Shown here in pieces: positions 56,048 through 64,000 of a stretch of DNA of 64,000 nt; the first letter of the stretch is position 1, and each line of letters begins with the position of its first letter. Below the pieces are notes generated by a model. The model made no database searches and was not told the origin of the DNA. It saw only the letters and a list, made by a program, of their open reading frames with translations. The position numbers were made by a program, and so were the translations under genes. This DNA is from Kaistella flava (ex Peng et al. 2021). Its GTDB lineage: Bacteria > Bacteroidota > Bacteroidia > Flavobacteriales > Weeksellaceae. Location of the stretch: NCBI RefSeq assembly GCF_015191005.1, contig NZ_CP040442.1, forward strand, positions 620,001-684,000, written 5' to 3'.

Positions 56048-56189
56048 ATCGAGATATTTCTAACGTTTTAATGCTCATACTTGTTTAAAGTAAGGTACCG
56101 ATAACTTAGTAGATATTAGTTAAAAAAAACTACTTGAAAAATGGGTGAATAAACTGCTTTAACTGGAATTTCAATGCCCTATATTTGTC

Positions 56190-56464
56190 CTATAAAAATA
56201 AGAACATTAGACGAAAATTTATTTTCTCATTAATTTAACATACAGAAAATTACGTAGCTAAATTTGGTTAAGAAATTACTTCTAATGTGATATTTTAAAA
56301 AGTTTTAATAATACTTAATCTTTAAATATAGGGTAAAAACTACTAACTATTCGAAAACACAAATGATGATTTTGGTTTTCCCCGAAAATAAAAAAGATGA
56401 GTTTTAGAAAAACCAAGTGAGTGAAAAAAAAGAGAAGGTGCATTATTCCAATGCACCTTTTTTG
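56190..56464 (+). ncRNA. Possible non-coding transcript in the PPIase-channel gap
   Basis: The 501-base gap 55964-56464 holds no credible gene. After the PPIase terminator, a perfect -7 box TATATTTG (56180-56187) points to transcription on the plus strand with no ORF downstream. About 240 bases later comes a strong terminator (56435-56464). In between, TTGGTTTT and AAAACCAA can pair near 56370-56415. This would fit an RNA of about 270 bases, but the -33 region is weak and no family is recognised. Confidence 0.3.
56435..56464. terminator. Bidirectional terminator by the ion channel gene
   Basis: AAGGTGCATT pairs perfectly with AATGCACCTT (10 bp, 5-base loop) with T on one side and A on the other. 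It serves the minus-strand channel gene and any plus-strand transcript from the gap. Confidence 0.85.
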
Positions 56465-57292
56465 TTATACGACTTTTTCACCACAAATTTTACAAAATCT
56501 TGAATCGTCATCGATATCGTTATTTCCGCATCGATCGCAAGCTTTACCGAGCTCCTGACGCTTGTTGCGCATTTCCGCCGTAACAATTCCAGTCGGAACT
56601 GCGATAATAGAATAACCCGCAAGCATTAGTAAAACAGAAAGAAATTTCCCTAGTGGAGTTCCTGGTGAAACATCTCCATAACCAACTGTCGTAACCGTTA
56701 CAACCGCCCAGTAAACACTTTGTGGAATACTTTCAAAACCTTCTCTGTGACCTTCAACCATAAACATCATAGAGCCAACAATTACAGAAAATAGTATTAG
56801 GAATAAAAGAAATATGTAGATTTTTCGGGAACTGTTTTTTAGAGCTGTAACAATGAAATAACCATCGTTCATAAAGTCCATTAAATTCAGAATCCTAAAA
56901 ATTCTTAGCATTCGGAGCATTCTGATAATCAGGAAATATTTGGTAATCGGAATAAATAAACTCAGGTAAAAAGGAAGAATCGCGAGAAAATCGATGATAC
57001 CGAAAAAACTAAAAATATAATCTTTTTTGTTTTTTATCGTCATCACTCTCAAGATATATTCGACCGTAAAGAAAACAGTAATTACGATTTCAACAATCAC
57101 AAATACTTTATGAAGTTTCGCATCGAAAATCCTTACACTTTCCATCATTACGATAAAGGTGCTTAGAAGGATTAGTGCCAACAAGAAGATGTCAAAAAGT
57201 TTTCCCAGTTTGGTATCCGATTTAAAAATGATCCGGAATAATTTACGTTTCCAGCGGACACGCTCGGGCATAAAATTATGTTCTCTTTCCAT
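56465..57292 (-). CDS. Voltage-gated-type potassium channel with C-terminal zinc ribbon
   Basis: A 275-residue ion transporter with six membrane helices: S1-S3, an S4 with regularly spaced arginines (Ile-Arg-Met-Leu-Arg-Met-Leu-Arg-Ile-Phe-Arg), S5, a pore loop with the K+ selectivity filter Thr-Val-Gly-Tyr-Gly-Asp, and S6. The last 25 residues hold two CxxC pairs (Cys-Asp-Arg-Cys and Cys-Lys-Ile-Cys), a small zinc ribbon that could be a ligand-sensing or assembly module. The ATG at 57292 leaves room for the divergent nif3 promoter; the longer frame to 57364 would overlap that gene and adds an atypical head. The channel type is clear; gating signal unknown. Confidence 0.87.
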   Translation of the reverse strand: MEREHNFMPERVRWKRKLFRIIFKSDTKLGKLFDIFLLALILLSTFIVMMESVRIFDAKLHKVFVIVEIVITVFFTVEYILRVMTIKNKKDYIFSFFGIIDFLAILPFYLSLFIPITKYFLIIRMLRMLRIFRILNLMDFMNDGYFIVTALKNSSRKIYIFLLFLILFSVIVGSMMFMVEGHREGFESIPQSVYWAVVTVTTVGYGDVSPGTPLGKFLSVLLMLAGYSIIAVPTGIVTAEMRNKRQELGKACDRCGNNDIDDDSRFCKICGEKVV

Positions 57293-57349
57293 TGCTATTG
57301 ACAGTCTAATTAAAGATTTAATTCTTAAATTCGTTGCAAACATAACAAA

Positions 57350-58447
57350 ATGACAGTTAACCAAATAATTTGTGACCTAAAAAACCTAATTCCGTTAGCG
57401 CAAGCAGAAGATTTTGATAATGTAGGTTTACTTTGCGGAAATCCTGACCGGGAAGTAACAGGAATTTTAGTGTGTCATGATGCGTTGGAAAATGTTGTAG
57501 ATGAAGCATTTGCTAAAGGTTTAAATTTGATTGTAACTTTTCATCCGATAATTTTTTCTGGATTAAAATCTATTACCGGTAAAAATTATGTTGAAAAAGC
57601 AGTTCTGAAAGCAATCGAAAATAAGATTGCGATTTATGCAATTCACACGGCATTTGATAATGATTATTTTGGCGTGAATTTTAGAATCTGCGAAGAGCTT
57701 GGATTAAAAAATCAAAAAGTTTTAATGCCGAAAAAACAGGATCTTCATAAATTGGAAGTTTTTGTCCCAAGAGATTTTTCAGAAAAAGTAAAGAATGCTT
57801 TGTTCGAAGCAGGCGCTGGAAATATCGGTTTTTACGATGAATGTAGTTTCGCAATTCCGGGCAAGGGAACTTTTAGACCGATTGAAGGTTCTAACCCATT
57901 CTCTGGAACAAAGGGTGTTCGCGAAAATGGTGATGAAGTAATGATTTCTGTGATTTATGAAACTTATAAAAAGAATCAAATTTTAACTGCGATGAAATCG
58001 GCGCATCCTTACGAAGAAGTGGCGTATCAAATCATTCAGTTAGAAAATGAAAATCATTTTTTAGGATTAGGAAGATTTGGTGAATTTGAAGAAGCGATGG
58101 ATGAAGCAGAATTCTTGAATTTCGTTAAAGAGAAATTTAGTTTAAAGGCAATTCGTCACTCCAATTTTATCAATAAAAAAATCAAGCGAGTAGGCGTTTT
58201 AGGCGGAAGTGGAGCAAGTGGAATAGGAGCTGCAATTTCCCAAAAATGCGATGCTTATTTAACAGGTGATCTTAAATACCATGATTATTTCCAGGGCGAA
58301 GGTAAAATGTTGACTTGTGACATCGGTCATTTTGAATCTGAACAATTTGTTACTGAGCATTTAGTTGAGCTATTATCACAAAAATTCACTACCTTTGCAG
58401 TCTCAAAATCTACCGAGAAAACCAACCCTGTAAACTATTTTTTATAA
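57350..58447 (+). CDS. Nif3-like dinuclear metal centre protein
   Basis: A 365-residue NIF3/DUF34 protein. The metal-binding histidines are in Val-Thr-Phe-His-Pro-Ile-Ile-Phe, Ala-Ile-His-Thr-Ala-Phe-Asp-Asn-Asp and, in the C-terminal half, Cys-Asp-Ile-Gly-His-Phe-Glu-Ser-Glu. A YqfO-type insert domain (about 130-235, with His-Pro-Tyr-Glu-Glu-Val) splits the two halves. The family forms hexamers and is linked to GTP cyclohydrolase-like chemistry, but its function remains unproven. It is followed 3 bases later by the coiled-coil gene, a pairing that is common across bacteria. A TAAATTCG box at 57325-57332 is a candidate promoter. Confidence 0.9.
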   Translation: MTVNQIICDLKNLIPLAQAEDFDNVGLLCGNPDREVTGILVCHDALENVVDEAFAKGLNLIVTFHPIIFSGLKSITGKNYVEKAVLKAIENKIAIYAIHTAFDNDYFGVNFRICEELGLKNQKVLMPKKQDLHKLEVFVPRDFSEKVKNALFEAGAGNIGFYDECSFAIPGKGTFRPIEGSNPFSGTKGVRENGDEVMISVIYETYKKNQILTAMKSAHPYEEVAYQIIQLENENHFLGLGRFGEFEEAMDEAEFLNFVKEKFSLKAIRHSNFINKKIKRVGVLGGSGASGIGAAISQKCDAYLTGDLKYHDYFQGEGKMLTCDIGHFESEQFVTEHLVELLSQKFTTFAVSKSTEKTNPVNYFL

Positions 58448-58450
58448 AAT

Positions 58451-59230
58451 ATGGCTAAAAAAACAGTAGAAATCGCCGTTGAAGACAAACTAAGAGCACT
58501 TTACGACCTACAAATTATCGATTCAAGATTAGACGAAATCCGTAGCACAAGAGGCGAATTGCCTATTGAAGTTGAAGATTTAGAAATTGAAATCGAAGGT
58601 TTAGAAAAAAGAGCTGACAAATTTCAAAGTGAGATTAAACTTCAAAACGATGAAATCAGTACAAAGAATGAAGTGATTAATCACGCAAAATCTTTGATTG
58701 AAAAATACAAGTCTCAGCAAGATAACGTAAGAAATAACAAAGAATTCGAATCTTTGGATAAAGAAATTGAATTCCAGGAATTGGAAATTCAACTTTCTGA
58801 AAAAAGAATTAATGAATTTGGTGCGAAGATCGGTCACAAGAATGAAACTTTAGACGAGTTAAATTCTAAGATTGCTGATTTGAAAAACCACTTGAAATTC
58901 AAAAAAGAAGAGCTTGAAAATTTAGTTTCTGAAACTCAGAAAGAAGAAGATTTCTTGATTGAAAAATCACAGGAATTCGCTAAAAATATTGATGAAAGAT
59001 TATTGGCTTCTTACCATAGAATCCGTACGAATTCACCAAACGGTTTAGCAGTTGTAGGATTAGAAAGAGGTGCGCCGAAAGGATCATTCTTTACACTTCC
59101 TCCACAAAAACAAATGGAAATCGCTCAACGTAAAAAAATTATTATCGACGAACATTCAGGTAAAATCCTTGTTGACGATGATATGGTAAACGAAGAGAAC
59201 GAAAAAATGAAAGATATTATCAAGTTTTAA
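58451..59230 (+). CDS. Coiled-coil protein related to C4 zinc-ribbon family, cysteines lost
   Basis: A 259-residue protein. Residues about 15-180 form a long charged coiled coil (Glu/Lys heptads). The C-terminal 50 residues align with the C4 zinc-ribbon domain usually found here (Leu-Pro-Pro-Gln-Lys-Gln-Met-Glu-Ile, Arg-Lys-Lys-Ile-Ile, Glu-His-Ser-Gly-Lys-Ile-Leu), yet the four zinc cysteines are replaced (Ala-Pro-Lys-Gly-Ser for the first pair, Asp-Glu-His-Ser for the second). The protein contains no cysteine. The family is a partner of Nif3-type proteins, encoded 3 bases upstream, and is suspected of a nucleic-acid or ribosome-linked role. A metal-free fold is inferred. Confidence 0.85.
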   Translation: MAKKTVEIAVEDKLRALYDLQIIDSRLDEIRSTRGELPIEVEDLEIEIEGLEKRADKFQSEIKLQNDEISTKNEVINHAKSLIEKYKSQQDNVRNNKEFESLDKEIEFQELEIQLSEKRINEFGAKIGHKNETLDELNSKIADLKNHLKFKKEELENLVSETQKEEDFLIEKSQEFAKNIDERLLASYHRIRTNSPNGLAVVGLERGAPKGSFFTLPPQKQMEIAQRKKIIIDEHSGKILVDDDMVNEENEKMKDIIKF

Positions 59231-59244
59231 TACTTTCTTAAAAT

Positions 59245-59284
59245 AAAAAAAACCGGTTTGAAATTTTCAAACCGGTTTTTTTAT
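59245..59284. terminator. Bidirectional terminator
   Basis: AACCGGTTTGAAA pairs perfectly with TTTCAAACCGGTT (13 bp) with A and T tracts outside, between convergent genes. Confidence 0.9.
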
Positions 59285-59294
59285 GGAATAGCTT

Positions 59295-60494
59295 TTATTT
59301 GATTTCTACTTTATCTAAAAACTCGTGAATTCTTTTCATCGCTTCTTTCAGATCTTTTTCAGACGTTGCATAAGAGAATCGAATACAGTTCGGATTTCCA
59401 AAAGAAACACCTCCAACCGTTCCTACATGAGCGTTCTCTAACAAGAACATCGCAAAATCATCAGCATCTTTAATGAAAGTCCCATTTAAGGTTTTTCCGA
59501 TGTAAAATGAAATATCAGGAAAAAAGTAGAATGCCGCTTTCGGATAATTAACTTTAAATCCTGGAATATCTTTGATTAAAGAAAAAACCAGATCTCTTCG
59601 TTTTTTAAATTCATCAATCATAAAACGATATTCGCTGGGGTCGGTTTGCAACGCAGTAATAGAAGCTTTTTGAGCCATCGTATTGGCGCCGCTCGTCATT
59701 TGTCCCTGAATTTTCTCACACGCTTTTGCCAACCACGTCGGACAAGCCGAATAACCGATCCGCCAACCTGTCATCGCAAATGCTTTTGACATTCCATTGA
59801 TTACGGCAGTTTGTTCATAAACCTGAGGAAACTCCGCAATCGAAGTGTGTTTACCGTCGTAATTAGTGAACTCATAAATCTCGTCCGAAATAATCGTTAT
59901 CTGAGGATATTTCGCAATTACATTAGCAATACTTTCCAATTCTTCATAAGTATAATAACTTCCAGAAGGATTGCAAGGAGAACTATAAAGCAGCGCTTTT
60001 GTTTTCGGCGTAATTGCTTTTTCAAGTTGTTCTGCGGTCATTTTAAATTCAGTGTCAATCGAAGTTTCCACAAAAACCGATTTTCCACCCATCATTTTTA
60101 CCATTTCATCATAACTAACCCAATACGGCGCAGGAAGAATTACTTCATCACCGTCGTTAATAATTGAAGCAAGTACGTTTAGAATGGCTTGTTTGGCTCC
60201 ATTTGAAACACAAATTTGCGAAGCTTTATATTCTAAATGATTATCTCTTTTTAATTTTCCACAAATGGCTTCTCTTAAATCCAAAAATCCCGGAACAGGC
60301 GAGTAGTGGCTGAAATTATTATTAATCGCCGCAAAAGCTGCTTCTTTAATATTTGCCGGAACATCGAAATCGGGCTCACCAAGAGTCAAACTTATCACGT
60401 CGATTCCTTCAGATTTCATTTGCCGGACTTTGTTGCTCATTACAAATGTTTGTGAGAAACTCATTCTATTAAGCCGGTCAGAGAATTTTTCCAT
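59295..60494 (-). CDS. Class I PLP aminotransferase (aspartate aminotransferase type)
   Basis: A 399-residue fold-type I aminotransferase. N-terminal Leu-Gly-Glu-Pro-Asp-Phe-Asp-Val-Pro; Ser-Asn-Gly-Ala-Lys-Gln near 100; Pro-Cys-Asn-Pro-Ser-Gly with the PLP-binding Asn near 175; Ser-Asp-Glu-Ile-Tyr-Glu; the PLP lysine in Gly-Met-Ser-Lys-Ala-Phe-Ala-Met-Thr-Gly-Trp-Arg; and the carboxylate-binding Arg in Arg-Phe-Ser-Tyr-Ala. This is the I-gamma aspartate aminotransferase group. The ATG at 60494 is used; the upstream in-frame start is a TTG. It is convergent with the coiled-coil gene and divergent from rsmG. Confidence 0.93.
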   Translation of the reverse strand: MEKFSDRLNRMSFSQTFVMSNKVRQMKSEGIDVISLTLGEPDFDVPANIKEAAFAAINNNFSHYSPVPGFLDLREAICGKLKRDNHLEYKASQICVSNGAKQAILNVLASIINDGDEVILPAPYWVSYDEMVKMMGGKSVFVETSIDTEFKMTAEQLEKAITPKTKALLYSSPCNPSGSYYTYEELESIANVIAKYPQITIISDEIYEFTNYDGKHTSIAEFPQVYEQTAVINGMSKAFAMTGWRIGYSACPTWLAKACEKIQGQMTSGANTMAQKASITALQTDPSEYRFMIDEFKKRRDLVFSLIKDIPGFKVNYPKAAFYFFPDISFYIGKTLNGTFIKDADDFAMFLLENAHVGTVGGVSFGNPNCIRFSYATSEKDLKEAMKRIHEFLDKVEIK

Positions 60495-60595
60495 AATTAA
60501 TTTTAAGTGAATCAAAGATAATTTTTTAGTTTGAACTCACAAAACCAAATTATTGTGAATTCGTTTGTTTATTTTTGTAAAAAATTAGCAAAAAA

Positions 60596-61231
60596 ATGTC
60601 TGTAGAATTAATAGAAAAGTACTTCCCCAATCTTTCCGAAATACAAAAAAAGCAGTTCGCTGACCTTGAAGCATTATACCAGGAATGGAATGAAAAAATC
60701 AACGTCATTTCTCGAAAAGATATGGATTCTCTTTATGAAAAACATATTCTTCATTCGCTTGGAATTGCTAAAATTATGGAGTTTGCACCAAACACAAAAG
60801 TATTGGATATAGGAACCGGTGGTGGTTTCCCCGGAATTCCCCTGGCGATTTTGTTTCCTGAAGTTCAGTTTACTTTGGTTGATTCTATCGGTAAAAAAAT
60901 TACCGTTGTGAAAGAAGTTTCTGAAGGAATTGGTTTGAAAAATATCATTGCAATTCACGGAAGAGCAGAAACCGTGAAGGATCAATTTCATTTTGTGGTA
61001 AGCCGGGCGGTTACTCAGATGCCGGTTTTTCTTCGTTGGTTAAAGGGTAAATTTTTAAAAGAACAGTTTAATCCAAAGCACAATGGCGTTCTTTATTTAA
61101 AAGGCGGAGATTTGGGAGAAGAACTTTCTGGTTTAAAAGCAGAAATATTTCAACTTAAAGATCATTTTGAAGGAGAATTTTTTGACACAAAAAAAGTAGT
61201 ATATTTATCTAAAGGAAATTTTAATTGCTAA
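60596..61231 (+). CDS. rsmG: 16S rRNA m7G527 methyltransferase
   Basis: A 211-residue GidB/RsmG enzyme that methylates G527 of 16S rRNA with SAM. Asn-Val-Ile-Ser-Arg-Lys near 37 and His-Ile-Leu-His-Ser-Leu are the family start. The SAM loop is Val-Leu-Asp-Ile-Gly-Thr-Gly-Gly-Gly-Phe-Pro-Gly-Ile-Pro; Leu-Val-Asp-Ser-Ile-Gly-Lys-Lys and Val-Val-Ser-Arg-Ala-Val follow. A TATTTTTG box at 60570-60577 is the likely -7 promoter. Loss of function of this gene gives low-level streptomycin resistance in other bacteria, but this copy looks intact. Confidence 0.95.
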   Translation: MSVELIEKYFPNLSEIQKKQFADLEALYQEWNEKINVISRKDMDSLYEKHILHSLGIAKIMEFAPNTKVLDIGTGGGFPGIPLAILFPEVQFTLVDSIGKKITVVKEVSEGIGLKNIIAIHGRAETVKDQFHFVVSRAVTQMPVFLRWLKGKFLKEQFNPKHNGVLYLKGGDLGEELSGLKAEIFQLKDHFEGEFFDTKKVVYLSKGNFNC

Positions 61232-61277
61232 TTTAAAACATAATTTCACTGATTGTTTAACTTAACATTTTACCATT

Positions 61278-61694
61278 ATGAAAAATATTATAAAGTTCAG
61301 TTTGTCTCTTTTCATGGTTGTTACGCTAATGAATTGTAATGATCGTAATGAAGAGGATTTGATTCAAAGTGTTGATCGTGTGAAAATTGACAGTGTAAAA
61401 GTTGCACAGGATTCTATGGATGTTTTCACCACACAAACCATCAAAACTTTTTCAAATTATAGTACTAAATGTGAAGGTTTTTATGGCTATGATTACATTC
61501 ATTCTGATGAAATGACCCGTACTGTGAGTGCTTATAAATTCAAAACTGCAGTCGCTTGCGGTGAAGAAGTTGTTCATGCTTCACAAATTAATTTCCGTCC
61601 GCGGCAAACAGGAAATTACACTTTCAAGTTCTGGAACGGAAAAAATTCTGCCGGCGAAAATATCTGGATTGAAAAGACGATTAAAGTTAAATAG
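61278..61694 (+). CDS. Small lipoprotein, unknown
   Basis: A 138-residue lipoprotein with signal peptide and lipobox Leu-Met-Asn-Cys20. The mature part has two cysteines (in Thr-Lys-Cys-Glu-Gly and Val-Ala-Cys-Gly-Glu) that could pair. It ends in an Ig-like beta pattern (Gly-Asn-Tyr-Thr-Phe-Lys-Phe-Trp-Asn-Gly-Lys, then Trp-Ile-Glu-Lys-Thr-Ile). I recognise no family. It is likely an outer-membrane or periplasmic surface lipoprotein. It lies 46 bases downstream of rsmG with no terminator in between, so it may be co-transcribed, and it has its own terminator. Confidence 0.7.
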   Translation: MKNIIKFSLSLFMVVTLMNCNDRNEEDLIQSVDRVKIDSVKVAQDSMDVFTTQTIKTFSNYSTKCEGFYGYDYIHSDEMTRTVSAYKFKTAVACGEEVVHASQINFRPRQTGNYTFKFWNGKNSAGENIWIEKTIKVK

Positions 61695-61741
61695 AATGTC
61701 GATTTTTAGATAAAGTTTTTGAAATCCAACTAATACTTATT

Positions 61742-61777
61742 AAGCATCAAGAATTCAATTTTTCTTGATGCTTTTTT
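61742..61777 (+). terminator. Terminator after small lipoprotein gene
   Basis: AAGCATCAAGAA pairs perfectly with TTCTTGATGCTT (12 bp, 8-base loop), followed by four T. Confidence 0.9.
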
Positions 61778-61847
61778 GTTGAATTTTCCTTATTTTTCAT
61801 TTTCTAAACTATACTTAGATTCAAGTTATCATTTAAGAACACCATTC

Positions 61848-64000
61848 ATGAAATTTCTAAATAAAATTGTCACTGAACTTTTAGCACAAAATACTGATTT
61901 GTCGACTTTTAATATTATTCTGCCGGGTAAAAGACCATTGGTTTTCATCAAAAGAATTTTGAAAGAAAAACAATATTCGGGCATGCTTCCTAACTTTTTT
62001 ACAATAGAAGATTTAATTAAAGATCTCGCCGACAAACAGCCAGTCCAGGGAATTGCTTTGTGGCTTTATTCTTTTGAAGTATATCGTGAAATTCAGCCAT
62101 CAGAAGATTTTGCCAATTTTTTGAAATGGTTTCCAACGATATTAAAAGATTGGGATGATATTTTAAAATTTTCTGATTCTGACAAAGCGGTTTTAGAATA
62201 TATGTTTGATGATGAACAGATAAAAAACTGGTCTGAAAATTTAGAAGTTCGCGAAGATGGATCATTAAGAAAGTTCCTTAATTTCTGGCAGAAAATGAAT
62301 TTGTTTTTACCTTTATTAAAGCAGAAGTTGAACAAAAAAAACTGGGCAACTTCAGGAATGATTCATGAATCTGCGAAAAATAAAATTGAAGGATACGCTC
62401 AAAAAACAGACGGAAAATTTGTGTTTTGTGGCTTTAATGCATTTACTCCGGTAGAAGAAAAACTAGTCAGAAACTTGATGCAGTGGGACAAAGCTCAATG
62501 TTTTTTCCAAGCTGATGAATATTATATTAATGATGAGAGACAAGAAGCGGGCAAGTTTTTAAGAATCATTAAAACGTGGAAAGAATTTAATGAAAGTCGA
62601 AATTTCAACTGGATTGAAAATGATTTTGCACAATCAAAAAACATCAAAGTATATGAAGTTTCCGGAAATATAACGCAAGCGAAAGTCTTGCCTGAAATTT
62701 TTGAAGAAATTAATGATGAAAACTTATCAAAAACCGCTGTGGTTTTATTGGATGAAAATCTACTTCCAACTTGTTTAGATGCAATGAGCAGCGTAGAACA
62801 TCTGAATATTACAATGGGATTTCCACTGAAAAATCTTGGGTTCAGCAATGCGATGAAACAGCTTTTTTATCTCCAAAAACAATTGGAGAAAAAAGATTCT
62901 TCCTATTATTATAATGATGTTTTGTCGGTTTTAGAAGAACTTCCGAATGAGGAAATTGATCAGCAAATCATTGTAGATTTTAAAGCAAAAATTGAAGAGA
63001 GAAATATCGTTTACATTTCGAAAAAGCAGTTTAAAGAATTTTTATCAGAACTATCTTATTTTAATTTATTTGAAAAACCGAGTTCCGTTAATCAATTTAT
63101 TGATGAATTAATTGTGTACTGTTATCAATTAAAATACAGAGAGTTAGATGATATTTTATATGAAAATATTTCTCATTTCGAGAAGAGTTTTAAAATTATT
63201 AAAAATCAACTTTCACCATATTCATTTGATATAAAAATGGAAACGCTGGAAGTTCTGATTAATCAATTAGTCAGTTCAGAAACGATTGATTTTCAAGGGG
63301 AACCGCTGCAAGGTTTACAAGTAATGGGACTTTTGGAAACGCGATTGTTGAATTTTGAAAATATCATTTTATTATCTACGAATGAAGGAAAACTTCCTTT
63401 AGGAAATTCTCAAAATACGTATCTGCCTTTTGATGTTCGTCAACATTTTCATTTGCATACTTTTTTAGAAAATGACAGTATTTATGCTTATCATTTTTAC
63501 CGACTTTTACAGGATTCAGAGAATGTTCATTTACTTTTTAATGCCTTAAGCTCTGGTGTAAATACAGGTGAAAAAAGCAGGTTTATTACTCAAATTGAAA
63601 TTGAAGATAAACATCATCAAATTGAACATATAATTATCGAAAATTCTTCGGAACCAATTAATAAACAAGTTATTCAAATTGAAAAATCTTCTTCTGTCCT
63701 TCAGAAATTAGAAGAATGGAAAAAGAGAGTTTCGCCTTCCCATCTTACTTCATTTATTTATAATCCGGTTGATTTTTATCTGACCAAAATTTTGGGAACC
63801 AGAGAAACCAGCGAAATGGAAGAAGAACTTTCGCAAAGAAGTTATGGGAATTTAGTTCATTATGCCCTTCAAATTATCTACGAAAAACATCTAGGCAAAA
63901 AGTTATCAGTTAGTGATTTAGAGTTTTCAAATCAACAGTTAGTTGAAGTGATGAATCAGGCGATTATAAAATTAAATCATCAAACTGATTTCTATGAAAA
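61848..64000 (+). CDS. AddB-like PD-(D/E)XK nuclease family protein (cut by right edge)
   Basis: An open frame of 717 codons running off the right end. It begins Met-Lys-Phe-Leu-Asn-Lys-Ile and has an inactivated-helicase-like first part (Phe-Asn-Ile-Ile-Leu-Pro-Gly-Lys-Arg-Pro near 22; Val-Phe-Cys-Gly-Phe-Asn-Ala-Phe-Thr-Pro; Ile-Leu-Leu-Ser-Thr-Asn-Glu-Gly-Lys-Leu-Pro near 510). The beginning of a RecB-type nuclease domain follows (Ser-Pro-Ser-His-Leu-Thr-Ser-Phe-Ile-Tyr-Asn-Pro-Val-Asp-Phe-Tyr, then Tyr-Gly-Asn-Leu-Val-His). This is the layout of AddB-type subunits that process double-strand breaks for recombination. The nuclease active site and any iron-sulphur cysteines lie beyond the window; an AddA partner would be expected downstream. 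Confidence 0.82.
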   Translation, partial: MKFLNKIVTELLAQNTDLSTFNIILPGKRPLVFIKRILKEKQYSGMLPNFFTIEDLIKDLADKQPVQGIALWLYSFEVYREIQPSEDFANFLKWFPTILKDWDDILKFSDSDKAVLEYMFDDEQIKNWSENLEVREDGSLRKFLNFWQKMNLFLPLLKQKLNKKNWATSGMIHESAKNKIEGYAQKTDGKFVFCGFNAFTPVEEKLVRNLMQWDKAQCFFQADEYYINDERQEAGKFLRIIKTWKEFNESRNFNWIENDFAQSKNIKVYEVSGNITQAKVLPEIFEEINDENLSKTAVVLLDENLLPTCLDAMSSVEHLNITMGFPLKNLGFSNAMKQLFYLQKQLEKKDSSYYYNDVLSVLEELPNEEIDQQIIVDFKAKIEERNIVYISKKQFKEFLSELSYFNLFEKPSSVNQFIDELIVYCYQLKYRELDDILYENISHFEKSFKIIKNQLSPYSFDIKMETLEVLINQLVSSETIDFQGEPLQGLQVMGLLETRLLNFENIILLSTNEGKLPLGNSQNTYLPFDVRQHFHLHTFLENDSIYAYHFYRLLQDSENVHLLFNALSSGVNTGEKSRFITQIEIEDKHHQIEHIIIENSSEPINKQVIQIEKSSSVLQKLEEWKKRVSPSHLTSFIYNPVDFYLTKILGTRETSEMEEELSQRSYGNLVHYALQIIYEKHLGKKLSVSDLEFSNQQLVEVMNQAIIKLNHQTDFYE

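Noticed and set aside
59811..60167. A 118-codon plus-strand frame inside the aminotransferase gene
   Set aside because: Arg/Phe-rich shadow of the real gene with no motif.
1..64000. tRNA, rRNA, CRISPR arrays, toxin-antitoxin pairs, prophage or restriction genes
   Set aside because: Looked for on both strands; none could be supported. Apart from the IS element, the region appears to be core chromosome.

Overview
The window is typical chromosome of a flavobacterium, most likely of the Chryseobacterium/Kaistella group (Weeksellaceae, Bacteroidota). The reasons are the low GC content; a short RpoD of the Bacteroidota type; Bacteroidota -7 promoter boxes (TAnnTTTG or TATTTTCG) in place of E. coli-type promoters; few purine-rich ribosome binding sites; a type IX secretion sorting domain; a GldI-like lipoprotein; a TonB-dependent receptor with a carboxypeptidase-regulatory-like domain; and bacillithiol-system proteins. 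I see no tRNA, rRNA, CRISPR array or prophage. The genes are mostly housekeeping. The one clear mobile insertion is an IS1182-type element at 8807-10555.

Layout. 1-8740: start of ftsK, a hot-dog thioesterase preceded by a cobalamin riboswitch, a 2-hydroxyacid dehydrogenase, two small acidic proteins, urocanase, a fasciclin lipoprotein and a TonB-dependent receptor. 8807-10555: the IS element, its transposase broken by a one-base frameshift. 10588-18010: exported thiol peroxidase, a possible 40-codon gene with its own promoter, a GreA/Rnk-like factor, an SRPBCC protein, an S41 peptidase, nicotinamidase, a bacillithiol trio (YfiT-like, YtxJ, Crp/Fnr regulator) and rpoD. 18153-24362: first copy of a dispersed hairpin repeat, a T9SS beta-helix protein, an aldo/keto reductase, an RRM RNA-binding protein, and a minus-strand set of PAP2, BlaI-like and DUF4153 genes. 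24533-30838: pyruvate dehydrogenase E1 alpha and E2, a LolD-type ATPase, radC, two poorly known proteins and soluble pyrophosphatase. 30998-39101: a membrane pyrophosphatase fused to an OmpA domain, CorA, a MITE-like inverted repeat, a FabH-family synthase and pyruvate phosphate dikinase.

39273-43852 is a complete cyanophycin module: isoaspartyl peptidase and cyanophycinase on one strand, cyanophycin synthetase divergent. Second repeat copy at 43885. 44145-48478: dnaX with an 11-A slippery run separating gamma and tau frames, DAHP synthase/chorismate mutase, rsgA, a probable small RNA and ndk. 48588-61694: rpe, M42 peptidase, DUF4294, S1/P1 nuclease, NUDIX, mnmD, ilvE, two PPIase lipoproteins, an ion channel, Nif3, a cysteine-less zinc-ribbon relative, an aminotransferase, rsmG and a small lipoprotein. 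61848-64000: an AddB-like nuclease running off the right edge.

How genes work together. Soluble and membrane pyrophosphatases sit next to each other, and pyruvate phosphate dikinase nearby also makes pyrophosphate in its glycolytic direction, so several enzymes of pyrophosphate energy metabolism lie within 9 kb. The cyanophycin genes give synthesis, depolymerisation and dipeptide cleavage in one locus. The bacillithiol genes pair a thiol transferase-type protein with a bacilliredoxin and a regulator. The observations I find most worth following are the thioesterase under a cobalamin riboswitch, the pyrophosphatase-OmpA fusion, the dnaX A11 slip site, the candidate small RNA between rsgA and ndk, and the two-copy hairpin repeat. 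All calls come from reading the sequence and remembered family features; no search was run.
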